Shown here in pieces: positions 9,151-16,101 of a stretch of DNA of 64,000 nucleotides. Source of the DNA: an uncultured Ruegeria sp. (GTDB taxonomy: Bacteria > Pseudomonadota > Alphaproteobacteria > Rhodobacterales > Rhodobacteraceae). A model generated the notes under the pieces. It saw only the letters and a program-made list of their open reading frames with translations, did not search any database and was not told the DNA's origin. Location: assembly GCF_947497005.1 (NCBI RefSeq), contig NZ_CANMFF010000012.1, forward strand, positions 1 through 64,000, read 5' to 3'. The first letter of the stretch is position 1, and each line of letters starts with the position of its first letter. Both the position numbers and the translations under genes were made by a program.

Positions 9151-10173
9151 ATGCAGCTATTGATGTATATTCTTCGAAGGTTGTTTATGTCGGCTTTTGT
9201 GTTGCTGGGCGTTGCCTTCCTTGTTTTCGTGGCATCACGAATTGTACCATCGGATCCGGCGACATTGTTCGCCGGACCACGCCCTACGGCAGACCAGATC
9301 GCCGCTGCCCGTGAATTGCTAAAGCTGGATCAATCGCTTTGGGTGCAATTTACAGATTTTATCACCTCGATGGCGGTCGGAGATTTTGGCATTTCCTATC
9401 GAACACGCCAATTGATATGGAACGATCTGGCATCATTCCTGCCTGCAACGCTGGAACTGGCACTTTTTGCGACCGGTTTGGCCCTGGTCATCGGAATCCC
9501 GCTGGGCGTCTTTGCAGCAGACTGGAAGCACAGCTGGTTTGATACGTCCACAGGCATTGGTTCTATTGCCGCTGTTGCGATGCCAAGCTTTTTTCTGGCC
9601 ATGCTTTTGCAGTGGGTCTTTGCACAATGGCTTGATGTTCTACCCCTGTCGGGCAGAATTTCCCGCGACATCTCATTGTTTGATCCAGTCGAAACGATAA
9701 CGGGTTTTTTGTTGATCGACTCGCTGTTGACTGGTCGTTTCGATGCTTTTTGGGATGCGATCAAACATCTTATCTTACCGGCCCTGACACTGGCCGCTTA
9801 TCCGACTGGCATTGCTATGCGCCTGACCCGGTCGCTCATGATCGAGATCCTTGAGCGTAAACACGTAGTTGCCGCACGGGCTCTTGGTCTCTCGCATCGT
9901 CGCATTCTGTTTGGCCATGCTCTGCCAAATGCCGTTGGCCCCGCCCTGACCATCATCGGGCTAAGCTTTGCCTTCTCGCTGACCGGTGCCGTGCTGGTTG
10001 AAATCATCTATGCCTGGCCTGGGCTTGGGCGCTACATCTCCGAAGCGATCTTGTCCAAGGATTTCCCGGTGATCGCAGCATCGGCACTTGTTGTGACGAT
10101 CTGCTACGTCTTCATGAATCTGGTGATTGACGTCGCCCAGGCCTTCATCGATCCAAGGGTGACCGTATCATGA
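9151..10173 (+). CDS. ABC transporter permease, DppB/GsiC type
   Basis: The 340-residue inner membrane protein has an N-terminal helix (RLFMSAFVLLGVAFLVFVAS) followed by a periplasmic loop and the BPD_transp_1 domain. The EAA-loop motif is seen around ARALGLSHRRILFGHALPNAVGP (about residues 240-262), which contacts the ATPases. GGGAGG lies just upstream of the ATG. It overlaps the next permease by 4 bp and will form a heterodimer with it. Confidence 0.9.
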   Translation: MQLLMYILRRLFMSAFVLLGVAFLVFVASRIVPSDPATLFAGPRPTADQIAAARELLKLDQSLWVQFTDFITSMAVGDFGISYRTRQLIWNDLASFLPATLELALFATGLALVIGIPLGVFAADWKHSWFDTSTGIGSIAAVAMPSFFLAMLLQWVFAQWLDVLPLSGRISRDISLFDPVETITGFLLIDSLLTGRFDAFWDAIKHLILPALTLAAYPTGIAMRLTRSLMIEILERKHVVAARALGLSHRRILFGHALPNAVGPALTIIGLSFAFSLTGAVLVEIIYAWPGLGRYISEAILSKDFPVIAASALVVTICYVFMNLVIDVAQAFIDPRVTVS

Positions 10174-11006
10174 ATACAGCTATTTCAAGACTCGGAGTGG
10201 CAGGCTCGATTGCGCTTGGGGTTATTTGCCTCTTCCTGCTGGCCATCATTTTTGCCCCATATGTTGCCCCGTTCCCAGAGCAAGGGGTAGGAGATCCGAA
10301 TATCGCGTCGCGCTTGTTACCCCCATCGCCCGAGCATTGGCTGGGTACCGATGCCTTTGGACGGGATATCCTGTCGCGTGTGATATATGGCGGGCGCGTG
10401 TCCGTAACCATCGGTGTGACGGTTGTAATCATTGGGCTGTGCATCGGATTGCCTGTTGGCATTGTTGCAGGTTATTCGGGTGGCTGGATCGATGAAACGC
10501 TGATGCGAATTACTGACGTTTTCCTGGCATTCCCGGCCCTGCTGCTGGCAGTTCTGGTCGCTGCGGCCCTTGGGGCGGGCATGTGGAACTGTATCATCGC
10601 AATTTCGATCAGCTGGTGGCCATGGTACGCACGTATGGCTCGATCCGAGGTTCTGGTGCTGCGTGGACAACCCTATGTCGAAGCGGCGCAGGTTATGGGT
10701 GTCTCGCACCCTGTCATTCTGGTTCGCCACATCCTCCCTGCAGTATTCCGCCCGCTCAGCGTGCAGGGCGCATTGGACTTCGGCCCGGCGCTTCTGACCG
10801 GATCGGCGCTGTCGTTCCTGGGACTTGGCGTAAGGCCGCCAACAGCGGATTGGGGCGAAATGGTCAATGCCGGCCGGGCCGTTTTCCCGGATCGCTGGTG
10901 GATTGCCGTGATGCCTGGTTTGACAATCTTTATCATCGCACTCGCCTTCAGTATGCTTGGCGATGCGGTTCGCGACGCAGAAAAGAGCGGTAGCCATGAT
11001 CATTGA
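10170..11006 (+). CDS. ABC transporter permease, DppC/GsiD type
   Basis: At 278 residues it has an N-terminal membrane helix (GVICLFLLAIIFAPYVAPF), the family motif HWLGTDAFGRDILSRVIYG (about 52-70), and an EAA loop (AAQVMGVSHPVILVRHILPAVF). It is the second permease of the importer. The 3' end overlaps the following ATPase gene by 11 bp, so translation of the membrane and ATPase parts is coupled. Confidence 0.9.
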   Translation: MNTAISRLGVAGSIALGVICLFLLAIIFAPYVAPFPEQGVGDPNIASRLLPPSPEHWLGTDAFGRDILSRVIYGGRVSVTIGVTVVIIGLCIGLPVGIVAGYSGGWIDETLMRITDVFLAFPALLLAVLVAAALGAGMWNCIIAISISWWPWYARMARSEVLVLRGQPYVEAAQVMGVSHPVILVRHILPAVFRPLSVQGALDFGPALLTGSALSFLGLGVRPPTADWGEMVNAGRAVFPDRWWIAVMPGLTIFIIALAFSMLGDAVRDAEKSGSHDH

Positions 11007-11931
11007 AGTAAAAGGACTTAGTATTCACTTCGGAGCCTTGCGCGCTGTTCGCAATGTGTCCTTGTCTGTAGAAGCTGGAACAATCCATGGCATCATAGGT
11101 GAATCCGGCTGCGGCAAATCCATCACTGGCATGGCGTTTCTAGGCTTGCTGCCTGATGGAGCTCGTGTTGAAGCCGAGCAGTTTGAATACGCTGGCGAAG
11201 ATCTTCGTGAAGTGGCTGACAGCTTGCGGGGGCACAAAATCAGCCTGATCTCGCAAGATCCGGCTGCCGCGTTGAACCCGGTTCTGTCAATTGGCACGCA
11301 ATTGGATGACGTTCTGAAAATCCATAGCGCCGGGGGCAAAAAGCAGCGGTATGGACGCGCAAAAGAGCTGTTGGCCGCGACCGGCCTGCCGGATCCAGTA
11401 AAGGTTCTTAAAAGCTACCCTCATGAACTGTCAGGCGGAATGCAACAGCGTGTTGTGATTGCACAGGCGCTGGCGACTGGGGCCGATTTCCTGATTGCGG
11501 ATGAACCGACAACCGCGCTGGATAAAACCGTTGGCAAGCAGGTGCTGAGCGTATTGAAGTCATTGGTGGAAACCCGTGGCCTGACCGTCCTGATGATCAC
11601 GCATGACATGGATGTCATTGAATATTGTTGCACGCGTGCCAGCGTACTTTACGCTGGTACAACGGTTGAAGACGGGCAGACGGCAGCTCTGCTAAACAAT
11701 CCGAAGCACCCCTATACCCGTGCGCTGATGAATGCGCTGCCGGGGTCGGTGCCAAAGGGGCAGAAACTTGCCGGGATCAAGGGGCATCCCCCGAAACCCA
11801 ACGAACGCATCGCCGGGTGCCCTTTTGCAGATCGCTGTCCGAGTGTCATGCCTGCCTGCGCCGATACCCCACCGCCACAACATGAGCTTCCCCAGCATTC
11901 CTGGTCCTGCCATCTGGAGGTTTCCAAATGA
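10996..11931 (+). CDS. ABC transporter ATP-binding protein, DppD type
   Basis: Starting at MIIEVKGLSIHFGALRAVRNV the protein has 311 residues. It has Walker A ([12 protein letters not shown]), Q-loop (LISQDPAAALNP), signature (LSGGMQQRVVIAQAL), Walker B (LIADEPTTALD) and the H-loop (MITHDMDVI). The C-terminal oligopeptide-type extension has cysteines (GCPFADRC, WSCHLE), as in DppD/DppF proteins that carry an Fe-S or zinc site. An earlier in-frame ATG exists at 10957, but the 10996 start fits family length. It overlaps dppF-like by 4 bp. Confidence 0.88.
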   Translation: MIIEVKGLSIHFGALRAVRNVSLSVEAGTIHGIIGESGCGKSITGMAFLGLLPDGARVEAEQFEYAGEDLREVADSLRGHKISLISQDPAAALNPVLSIGTQLDDVLKIHSAGGKKQRYGRAKELLAATGLPDPVKVLKSYPHELSGGMQQRVVIAQALATGADFLIADEPTTALDKTVGKQVLSVLKSLVETRGLTVLMITHDMDVIEYCCTRASVLYAGTTVEDGQTAALLNNPKHPYTRALMNALPGSVPKGQKLAGIKGHPPKPNERIAGCPFADRCPSVMPACADTPPPQHELPQHSWSCHLEVSK

Positions 11932-12695
11932 CGAATGCAATTGTCGAAGTGTCCGATCTTGTTATTCGATACAGCAAAGGTTCGTTCTTTTCGGCCCCAC
12001 CGAAACCGGCGGTTGATGGGGTATCTTTTGCGCTGGAACAGGGCAAAACTCTTGGAATTGTCGGGGAAAGTGGTTCGGGAAAAAGTACCGTTCTGAAATC
12101 TATTTTGCGCCTGATCCCAACGGAATCTGGGCATATTAAACTGGACGGGCAGGATTGGTTGGCCATTAGAGGCACCGAAATGCGTAAACAGCGGGCCCGT
12201 ATCGGTGTTGTGTCACAAAACCCGTTTCTATCGCTCAGCCCCCGGCTTTCGATTGCGAAGATCCTTGCAGAACCGATGGTTGCCAGTGGCGATCTGAGCC
12301 AAAGCGAAATCGCGGATCGCTCTGAAATGCTGCTTGGACAATGCGGGTTGCCTGCCGATTACTTGAAACGCAGGGCGCGGGAACTGTCGGGGGGGCAAGC
12401 CCAGCGGGTCGCTGTTGCCCGTGCACTTGCGCTGGAACCCACGTTGATGATCCTCGATGAACCCACATCGGCGCTGGATGTCTCGGTGCAGGCGCAAATC
12501 CTGAACCTGTTGGACGAGCTGAAAGAAAGCCTGGGGCTGTCGATGCTGATGGTAACCCATGATCTGGGGGTTGTTCAGCACACATCCGATAACCTTCTGG
12601 TCATGCGACACGGTGAACAAATTGAGTTTGGTCTGACTTATGAAATCGTCGCCAACCCGGCCCACGAATACACGGAGCAGCTTATCAACGCTTAA
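11928..12695 (+). CDS. ABC transporter ATP-binding protein, DppF type
   Basis: This is a 255-residue ATPase with Walker A (GESGSGKSTVLKS), Q-loop (VVSQNPFLSLSPR), signature (LSGGQAQRVAVARAL), Walker B ([18 protein letters not shown]) and switch histidine (VTHDLGVVQH). It lacks the long C-terminal cysteine extension present in its DppD partner, which makes it slightly short for DppF (about 320 residues). With 7569-11931 it completes a five-component peptide-type importer. Confidence 0.88.
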   Translation: MTNAIVEVSDLVIRYSKGSFFSAPPKPAVDGVSFALEQGKTLGIVGESGSGKSTVLKSILRLIPTESGHIKLDGQDWLAIRGTEMRKQRARIGVVSQNPFLSLSPRLSIAKILAEPMVASGDLSQSEIADRSEMLLGQCGLPADYLKRRARELSGGQAQRVAVARALALEPTLMILDEPTSALDVSVQAQILNLLDELKESLGLSMLMVTHDLGVVQHTSDNLLVMRHGEQIEFGLTYEIVANPAHEYTEQLINA

Positions 12696-12734
12696 ATTGG
12701 AGACGGGCCTCGTAAAGCACGCAAGGAATCAAGA

Positions 12735-13427
12735 ATGAATAACATTCGTATTCTGACGCCGATCGTTGGTCCGCTGAATTTCCCACCGAAAGAGCTGTTA
12801 GGCGACAATCTTAATGTAGATTTCACCCTGATCGATGAGGGGCCAAAGTCCATTGAAAGCTTATGGGAAGAAACATGGTGTGTACCGGGTTTGTTGCGGG
12901 CCGGGAAAGAAGCCCAGGAGGCGGGGATTGATGGCGTTGTCATCGACTGCATGGGGGATCCCGGGTTGGATGTTCTGCGCGAAGTGCTATCCATTCCAGT
13001 GCTTGGGCCAGCCCAGATCGCAATGGGGATCGCGGCCACGCTTGGACGAAAGTTTTCGCTGGTGACTGTGCTGGATCGCACACGTCCGATGATGGAAGAT
13101 CTTGTGCGCAAATACGGGCTGGAAACCCGTTATGCCGGAACCGAAGTTGTGCCTATTTCAGTTTTGAGTTTTGGCGATGATCCAGCCGAATCTGTGGCCT
13201 TGGTGAAAGCATCTGCGCGTCGAGCGGTTGAAGAGTTGCGGGCGGATGTGGTTGTATTGGGGTGCACGGGCTGGACAGGAATGGGCCAGGAAATTGGTCA
13301 TTATTTGCAGGAAATCGACTATCCCGTTCCTGTTATTGATCCACTGCCTCTGACGGTTCAGGTGCTTGACAGTCTACTATCACAAGGGCTTGGGCATTCG
13401 AAGAAGGCCTATCCTTTCCCTAAGTGA
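12735..13427 (+). CDS. Aspartate/glutamate/hydantoin racemase family protein
   Basis: The 230-residue protein shows both catalytic cysteines expected for this two-base racemase superfamily: Cys72 in VVIDCMGDPG and Cys177 in VVLGCTGWTG. Members interconvert the enantiomers of aspartate, glutamate, hydantoins or allantoin, or, in the maleate isomerase branch, isomerise double bonds. Lying 39 bp after the importer in the same direction, it is probably the last gene of the Lrp/HyuA-like/DUF917 operon. Hydantoin racemase fits the neighbourhood, but the exact substrate is inferred. Confidence 0.82.
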   Translation: MNNIRILTPIVGPLNFPPKELLGDNLNVDFTLIDEGPKSIESLWEETWCVPGLLRAGKEAQEAGIDGVVIDCMGDPGLDVLREVLSIPVLGPAQIAMGIAATLGRKFSLVTVLDRTRPMMEDLVRKYGLETRYAGTEVVPISVLSFGDDPAESVALVKASARRAVEELRADVVVLGCTGWTGMGQEIGHYLQEIDYPVPVIDPLPLTVQVLDSLLSQGLGHSKKAYPFPK

Positions 13428-13525
13428 CGGTCACAACTTACTAAGGCAAAAAATCTGGCGTCTCCTAAAGCGTCCGGCCTTTAGTTTGAGAGGTAGTGAT
13501 GGAATGGACATTCGACGCGACCGGG

Positions 13526-13712
13526 CGGCTGATCTCTTCCAGATCGCGGTAGGAAACGCCGTATCGAACGTAGAAGAATACTGCGAATAGGATCACATCT
13601 TTCGGGTATTTTGCACCTTTAAAAGAGATCATGAGCTCGCTTTCGACTTGATACGACCGACGAGTCATTCACTCGTTAATTCCGAAAGCGTCAATGGCCA
13701 AAAGTTTGCAAC
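13526..13712 (-). pseudogene. IS6-family transposase, N-terminal fragment with one end
   Basis: On the minus strand, from 13632, the sequence reads MISFKGAKYPKDVILFAVFF and continues to SYRDLEEI, the start of an IS6/IS26-type transposase. Homology stops near 13526. The IS end with GTTTGCAAC lies at 13696-13712. It is a different copy from the complete element at 19514-20338, being similar but not identical. The catalytic core is lost. Confidence 0.75.
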
Positions 13713-13724
13713 GGAACCCCAGCC

Positions 13725-13931
13725 ATGCGGTTGCTCGCCCGCCCGATTGAGGGTGATCCGGAAATTGTCGCGGGTGAAAGTGCAATCTACGGACTTTCTG
13801 GTCTCAATGCTGCATGCCAGAATTCCGACCTCAAAACAGCGTTGGATCTATCGGAAACTTCTCGCGTGTTGTTGATCGGGTCTGAAGGGGCCACGGATCC
13901 GGAAATCTATCGCCAGTTGGTCGAATTCTGA
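13725..13931 (+). pseudogene. Diaminopropionate ammonia-lyase, C-terminal fragment
   Basis: The 68 residues MRLLARPIEGDPEIVAGESA...SRVLLIGSEGATDPEIYRQLV match the C-terminus of 2,3-diaminopropionate ammonia-lyase (a PLP fold-type II enzyme): the GDPxIVAGESG stretch and the final SEGATDPxIY motif. The rest of the gene, including the PLP lysine, is missing, and the fragment directly abuts the IS6 scrap. Replacement of the 5' part by an IS-mediated deletion is the simplest explanation. Confidence 0.7.
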
Positions 13932-14116
13932 TATTTTCCAACAAAACCGGCCTCGATGAATCCGGGATGGAGACATAATTTTCGCGATGGACGGGTGCAC
14001 CTGTACATCGTGAAAATCTCAGGGGGACTTTGAAAATTATCAATTATCGAAACTCTTGTTTGCAAATTTCTAAGGTGTATAGCTGCCATTGAGATAGATT
14101 GGGCTAACGGCGGGTT

Positions 14117-14194
14117 TGTCTAAGATTTTTTGATGCGGGCCACCGGGACAAGACCAAACCTAACGCACTGGCCCGCATCAAAAAATCTTAGACA
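14117..14194. repeat. 78-bp element made of two perfect 26-bp inverted repeats (MITE-like)
   Basis: TGTCTAAGATTTTTTGATGC plus GGGCCA (14117-14142) is repeated as an exact reverse complement at 14169-14194, with a 26-base spacer. The arms start with TG and end with CA, as many IS ends do. No target-site duplication is evident. It could be a miniature transposable element, two fused IS ends, or a strong transcription barrier between the racemase operon and the convergent regulator at 14255. Confidence 0.7.
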
Positions 14195-14254
14195 CAGCAC
14201 TCTTTCGCTGCGGCCGCGCCAATGGCCGCTATCGGACACCGATGTTGGGCCTGG

Positions 14255-14887
14255 TTAGTTTTTTTCCTTAAACGCAAACCTGCATTTGTTTTCACCGCGC
14301 ACGATACATTCGCGGTGCTCAACCTCGCATCCCGAAAGTGAGTCGAGCAGAGCTAAATCCATAGAACAGACCTCTGGATGTTCTTCGGCAACGTCATGAA
14401 ACACGCAATTATGCGCGACGATTTCGGGCGGTGCTTTCGACGCTGTTTCGTCGCCTTCGAGTTCCGTTTCGTATCCCAGAGTTTCCATGAGGTCCGCAAT
14501 TCTCGATATTCGCTCGGGCAATGGCATTGACGTCAGGTCTTCGTTCACACCGGCGGCAAGCGAGCCACCAAGATCCTCCAGAAGGTCCTTCAGCTCTGCC
14601 TCGGTCATCTTTTTTTTCAACGCATCGATCAGCGATGTTGCAACAAGTGCATAGGATTGAGTGAACGTGGCGCGCCCTGCGCGTGTCAGTTGATAGGTCT
14701 GGCTTGGCCTCCCTTTTGTGCGCGCAATCTTGTGGCCTGCGATCAACCCATCGCGTTCCAGCGTTTTTATGTGCTGATAAGTGGCGTTTCGCGAAATGCC
14801 CAAATGTTGCGACATCGCGTCAATATTCACAGCTTCCTGCGCATATAGCAGGGTTTTGAGAATTTCCGTCTGACTGTTTCCAAGCAT
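14255..14887 (-). CDS. SufR-like helix-turn-helix regulator with C-terminal cysteine cluster
   Basis: The 210-residue protein has a winged helix-turn-helix (about residues 5-55; MSQHLGISRNATYQHIKTL) and a C-terminal part with Cys161, Cys174, Cys187, Cys194 and Cys202. The spacing C-x12-C-x12-C-x14-C is close to the SufR pattern that holds an iron-sulfur cluster in cyanobacteria and actinobacteria, so I infer a redox- or iron-sensing repressor. It is divergent from the DUF4142-cupredoxin pair, with a 222-bp shared upstream region that contains a promoter and a dyad. No suf genes are nearby. Confidence 0.72.
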   Translation of the reverse strand: MLGNSQTEILKTLLYAQEAVNIDAMSQHLGISRNATYQHIKTLERDGLIAGHKIARTKGRPSQTYQLTRAGRATFTQSYALVATSLIDALKKKMTEAELKDLLEDLGGSLAAGVNEDLTSMPLPERISRIADLMETLGYETELEGDETASKAPPEIVAHNCVFHDVAEEHPEVCSMDLALLDSLSGCEVEHRECIVRGENKCRFAFKEKN

Positions 14888-14937
14888 TTGGGCCGCACCT
14901 GTTATCGAACTCCCTTCGACATAAAGGAAGTTTTCTC

Positions 14938-14976
14938 TTGACGCAACTTTGTAATGTTTTTAAATGACAAACATTA
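14938..14976 (+). promoter_or_regulatory. Promoter with overlapping operator dyad for the DUF4142-cupredoxin genes
   Basis: TTGACG (14938-14943) and TAAATG (14961-14966) are separated by 17 bases, a good sigma-70-like pair pointing right. The -10 is embedded in a perfect dyad, TAATGTTT-N9-AAACATTA (14952-14976). The arrangement fits repression by the divergent SufR-like protein. Binding by that protein is inferred, not shown. Confidence 0.55.
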
Positions 14977-15109
14977 TCAAATATGAAATCACTACCATCC
15001 CGACCTGCAACCCGCGCCAGACACCCTCGGAAGAAGTCCGCAATAACCTGACACAGAAGCCCGGTGCGCAGGGCGAACCAACACGAAACCCCAAGAAGGA
15101 AAACCCATC

Positions 15110-15637
15110 ATGAAACATCTGAAACTGACCAGCATCCTTGTCGCAGGCCTGTGTTCAACCGGCGCATTGGCGCAAGAGGCGATGAATGACCTTGAAATCG
15201 CACATACGGCCTATACGGCTGGCGCGATTGATGTTCGTTACGCGCATCTTGCCACGGCTCTCTCGGACAATCCTGCTGTCATCGAATTCGCCGCCACGAT
15301 GCTGCGCGACCACAATGCCGTGAATGAAGCTGCGCTGGCTTTGTTGACCGAACTGGACGTGTCCCCGCAGGATAACGATTTGTCAAAGGCGCTTAATGAC
15401 GGGGCCGCAGCTAAACGGGCCGAGCTTGCAGGTCTGAGTGGTGATGCGTTCGATTGCGCCTATGCAACCAATGAACTGGCCTATCACCAACTGGTAAACT
15501 CGACAGTCGAAGGCAGCTTTATTCCGGCCGTTACCGTTGAGCCGCTGGCGGAACTGCTGAAAGATGCCCTGGCCACATTCCAGCAACATGAAAAACACGC
15601 GGAAATGATGGTTGCAGAGCTTCAATGCGCCAATTGA
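15110..15637 (+). CDS. Exported DUF4142-family protein
   Basis: At 175 residues, a Sec signal peptide (MKHLKLTSILVAGLCSTGALAQE) is followed by a ferritin-like helical DUF4142 domain with the typical pattern DLEIAHTAYTAGAIDVRYAHLA near the N-terminus and FQQHEKHAEMMVAEL at the end. The family is periplasmic or outer-membrane associated with an unknown function. AAGAAGGA precedes the ATG. The 3' end overlaps the cupredoxin gene by 13 bp, so the two products are probably made together. Confidence 0.8.
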   Translation: MKHLKLTSILVAGLCSTGALAQEAMNDLEIAHTAYTAGAIDVRYAHLATALSDNPAVIEFAATMLRDHNAVNEAALALLTELDVSPQDNDLSKALNDGAAAKRAELAGLSGDAFDCAYATNELAYHQLVNSTVEGSFIPAVTVEPLAELLKDALATFQQHEKHAEMMVAELQCAN

Positions 15638-15975
15638 TGTATGTCCTCAATCGGCGCAGCTTCGGTGTTCTGCTGGCCGCTCAGCTGGGCCTGATCGGCA
15701 CGGGCGGTATGGCGGGTTCTGCAAAAACCCATGTCGTCCGGATCAAACGGTTCAAATTCGAACCGCCGGAACTGGAGATCAGGCCCGGTGACACGGTCGA
15801 ATGGGTGAATGAAGATGCAGCACCACACACGGCGACCAGCGTTGACAAGAGCTGGGATACCGGCGCGCTGAAAAAAAACCAGAAGGCCAGCGTGACGTTC
15901 GACCAGGTCGGTACGCGCGACTATTTCTGCATCTATCATCCGCATATGAAAGCATCTTTGCGGGTGGTTGCATAA
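15625..15975 (+). CDS. Plastocyanin/amicyanin-like cupredoxin with Tat-type leader
   Basis: This 116-residue protein has an RRSFGVLLAA leader resembling a twin-arginine signal. A cupredoxin fold follows with type 1 copper ligands: His68 (APHTA), Cys102, His105 and Met108 (FCIYHPHMKA). The short C-x2-H-x2-M ligand loop matches amicyanin. It would act as a periplasmic one-electron carrier or copper-binding protein. The start could be 15625 or the ATG at 15637. The divergent Cys-cluster regulator suggests redox or metal control. Confidence 0.85.
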   Translation: MRQLMYVLNRRSFGVLLAAQLGLIGTGGMAGSAKTHVVRIKRFKFEPPELEIRPGDTVEWVNEDAAPHTATSVDKSWDTGALKKNQKASVTFDQVGTRDYFCIYHPHMKASLRVVA

Positions 15976-15982
15976 CAACCTT

Positions 15983-16018
15983 CGGATGATGGTCGCAGCA
16001 CCATCATCCGTTTCTGTC
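15983..16018. terminator. Rho-independent terminator after the cupredoxin gene
   Basis: CGGATGATGGT (15983-15993) pairs perfectly with ACCATCATCCG (16000-16010) around a 6-base loop and is followed by TTTCTGT. It lies between convergent genes (cupredoxin and the monooxygenase) and may serve both sides. Confidence 0.75.
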
Positions 16019-16101
16019 AGTCCGGCACCGGGCGTGCCCGGATCGAAATCTGGTATCAGACTGGCGACTTGCCTGCCCGGATTGTCAAGTTGGGGCTGGG
16101 G

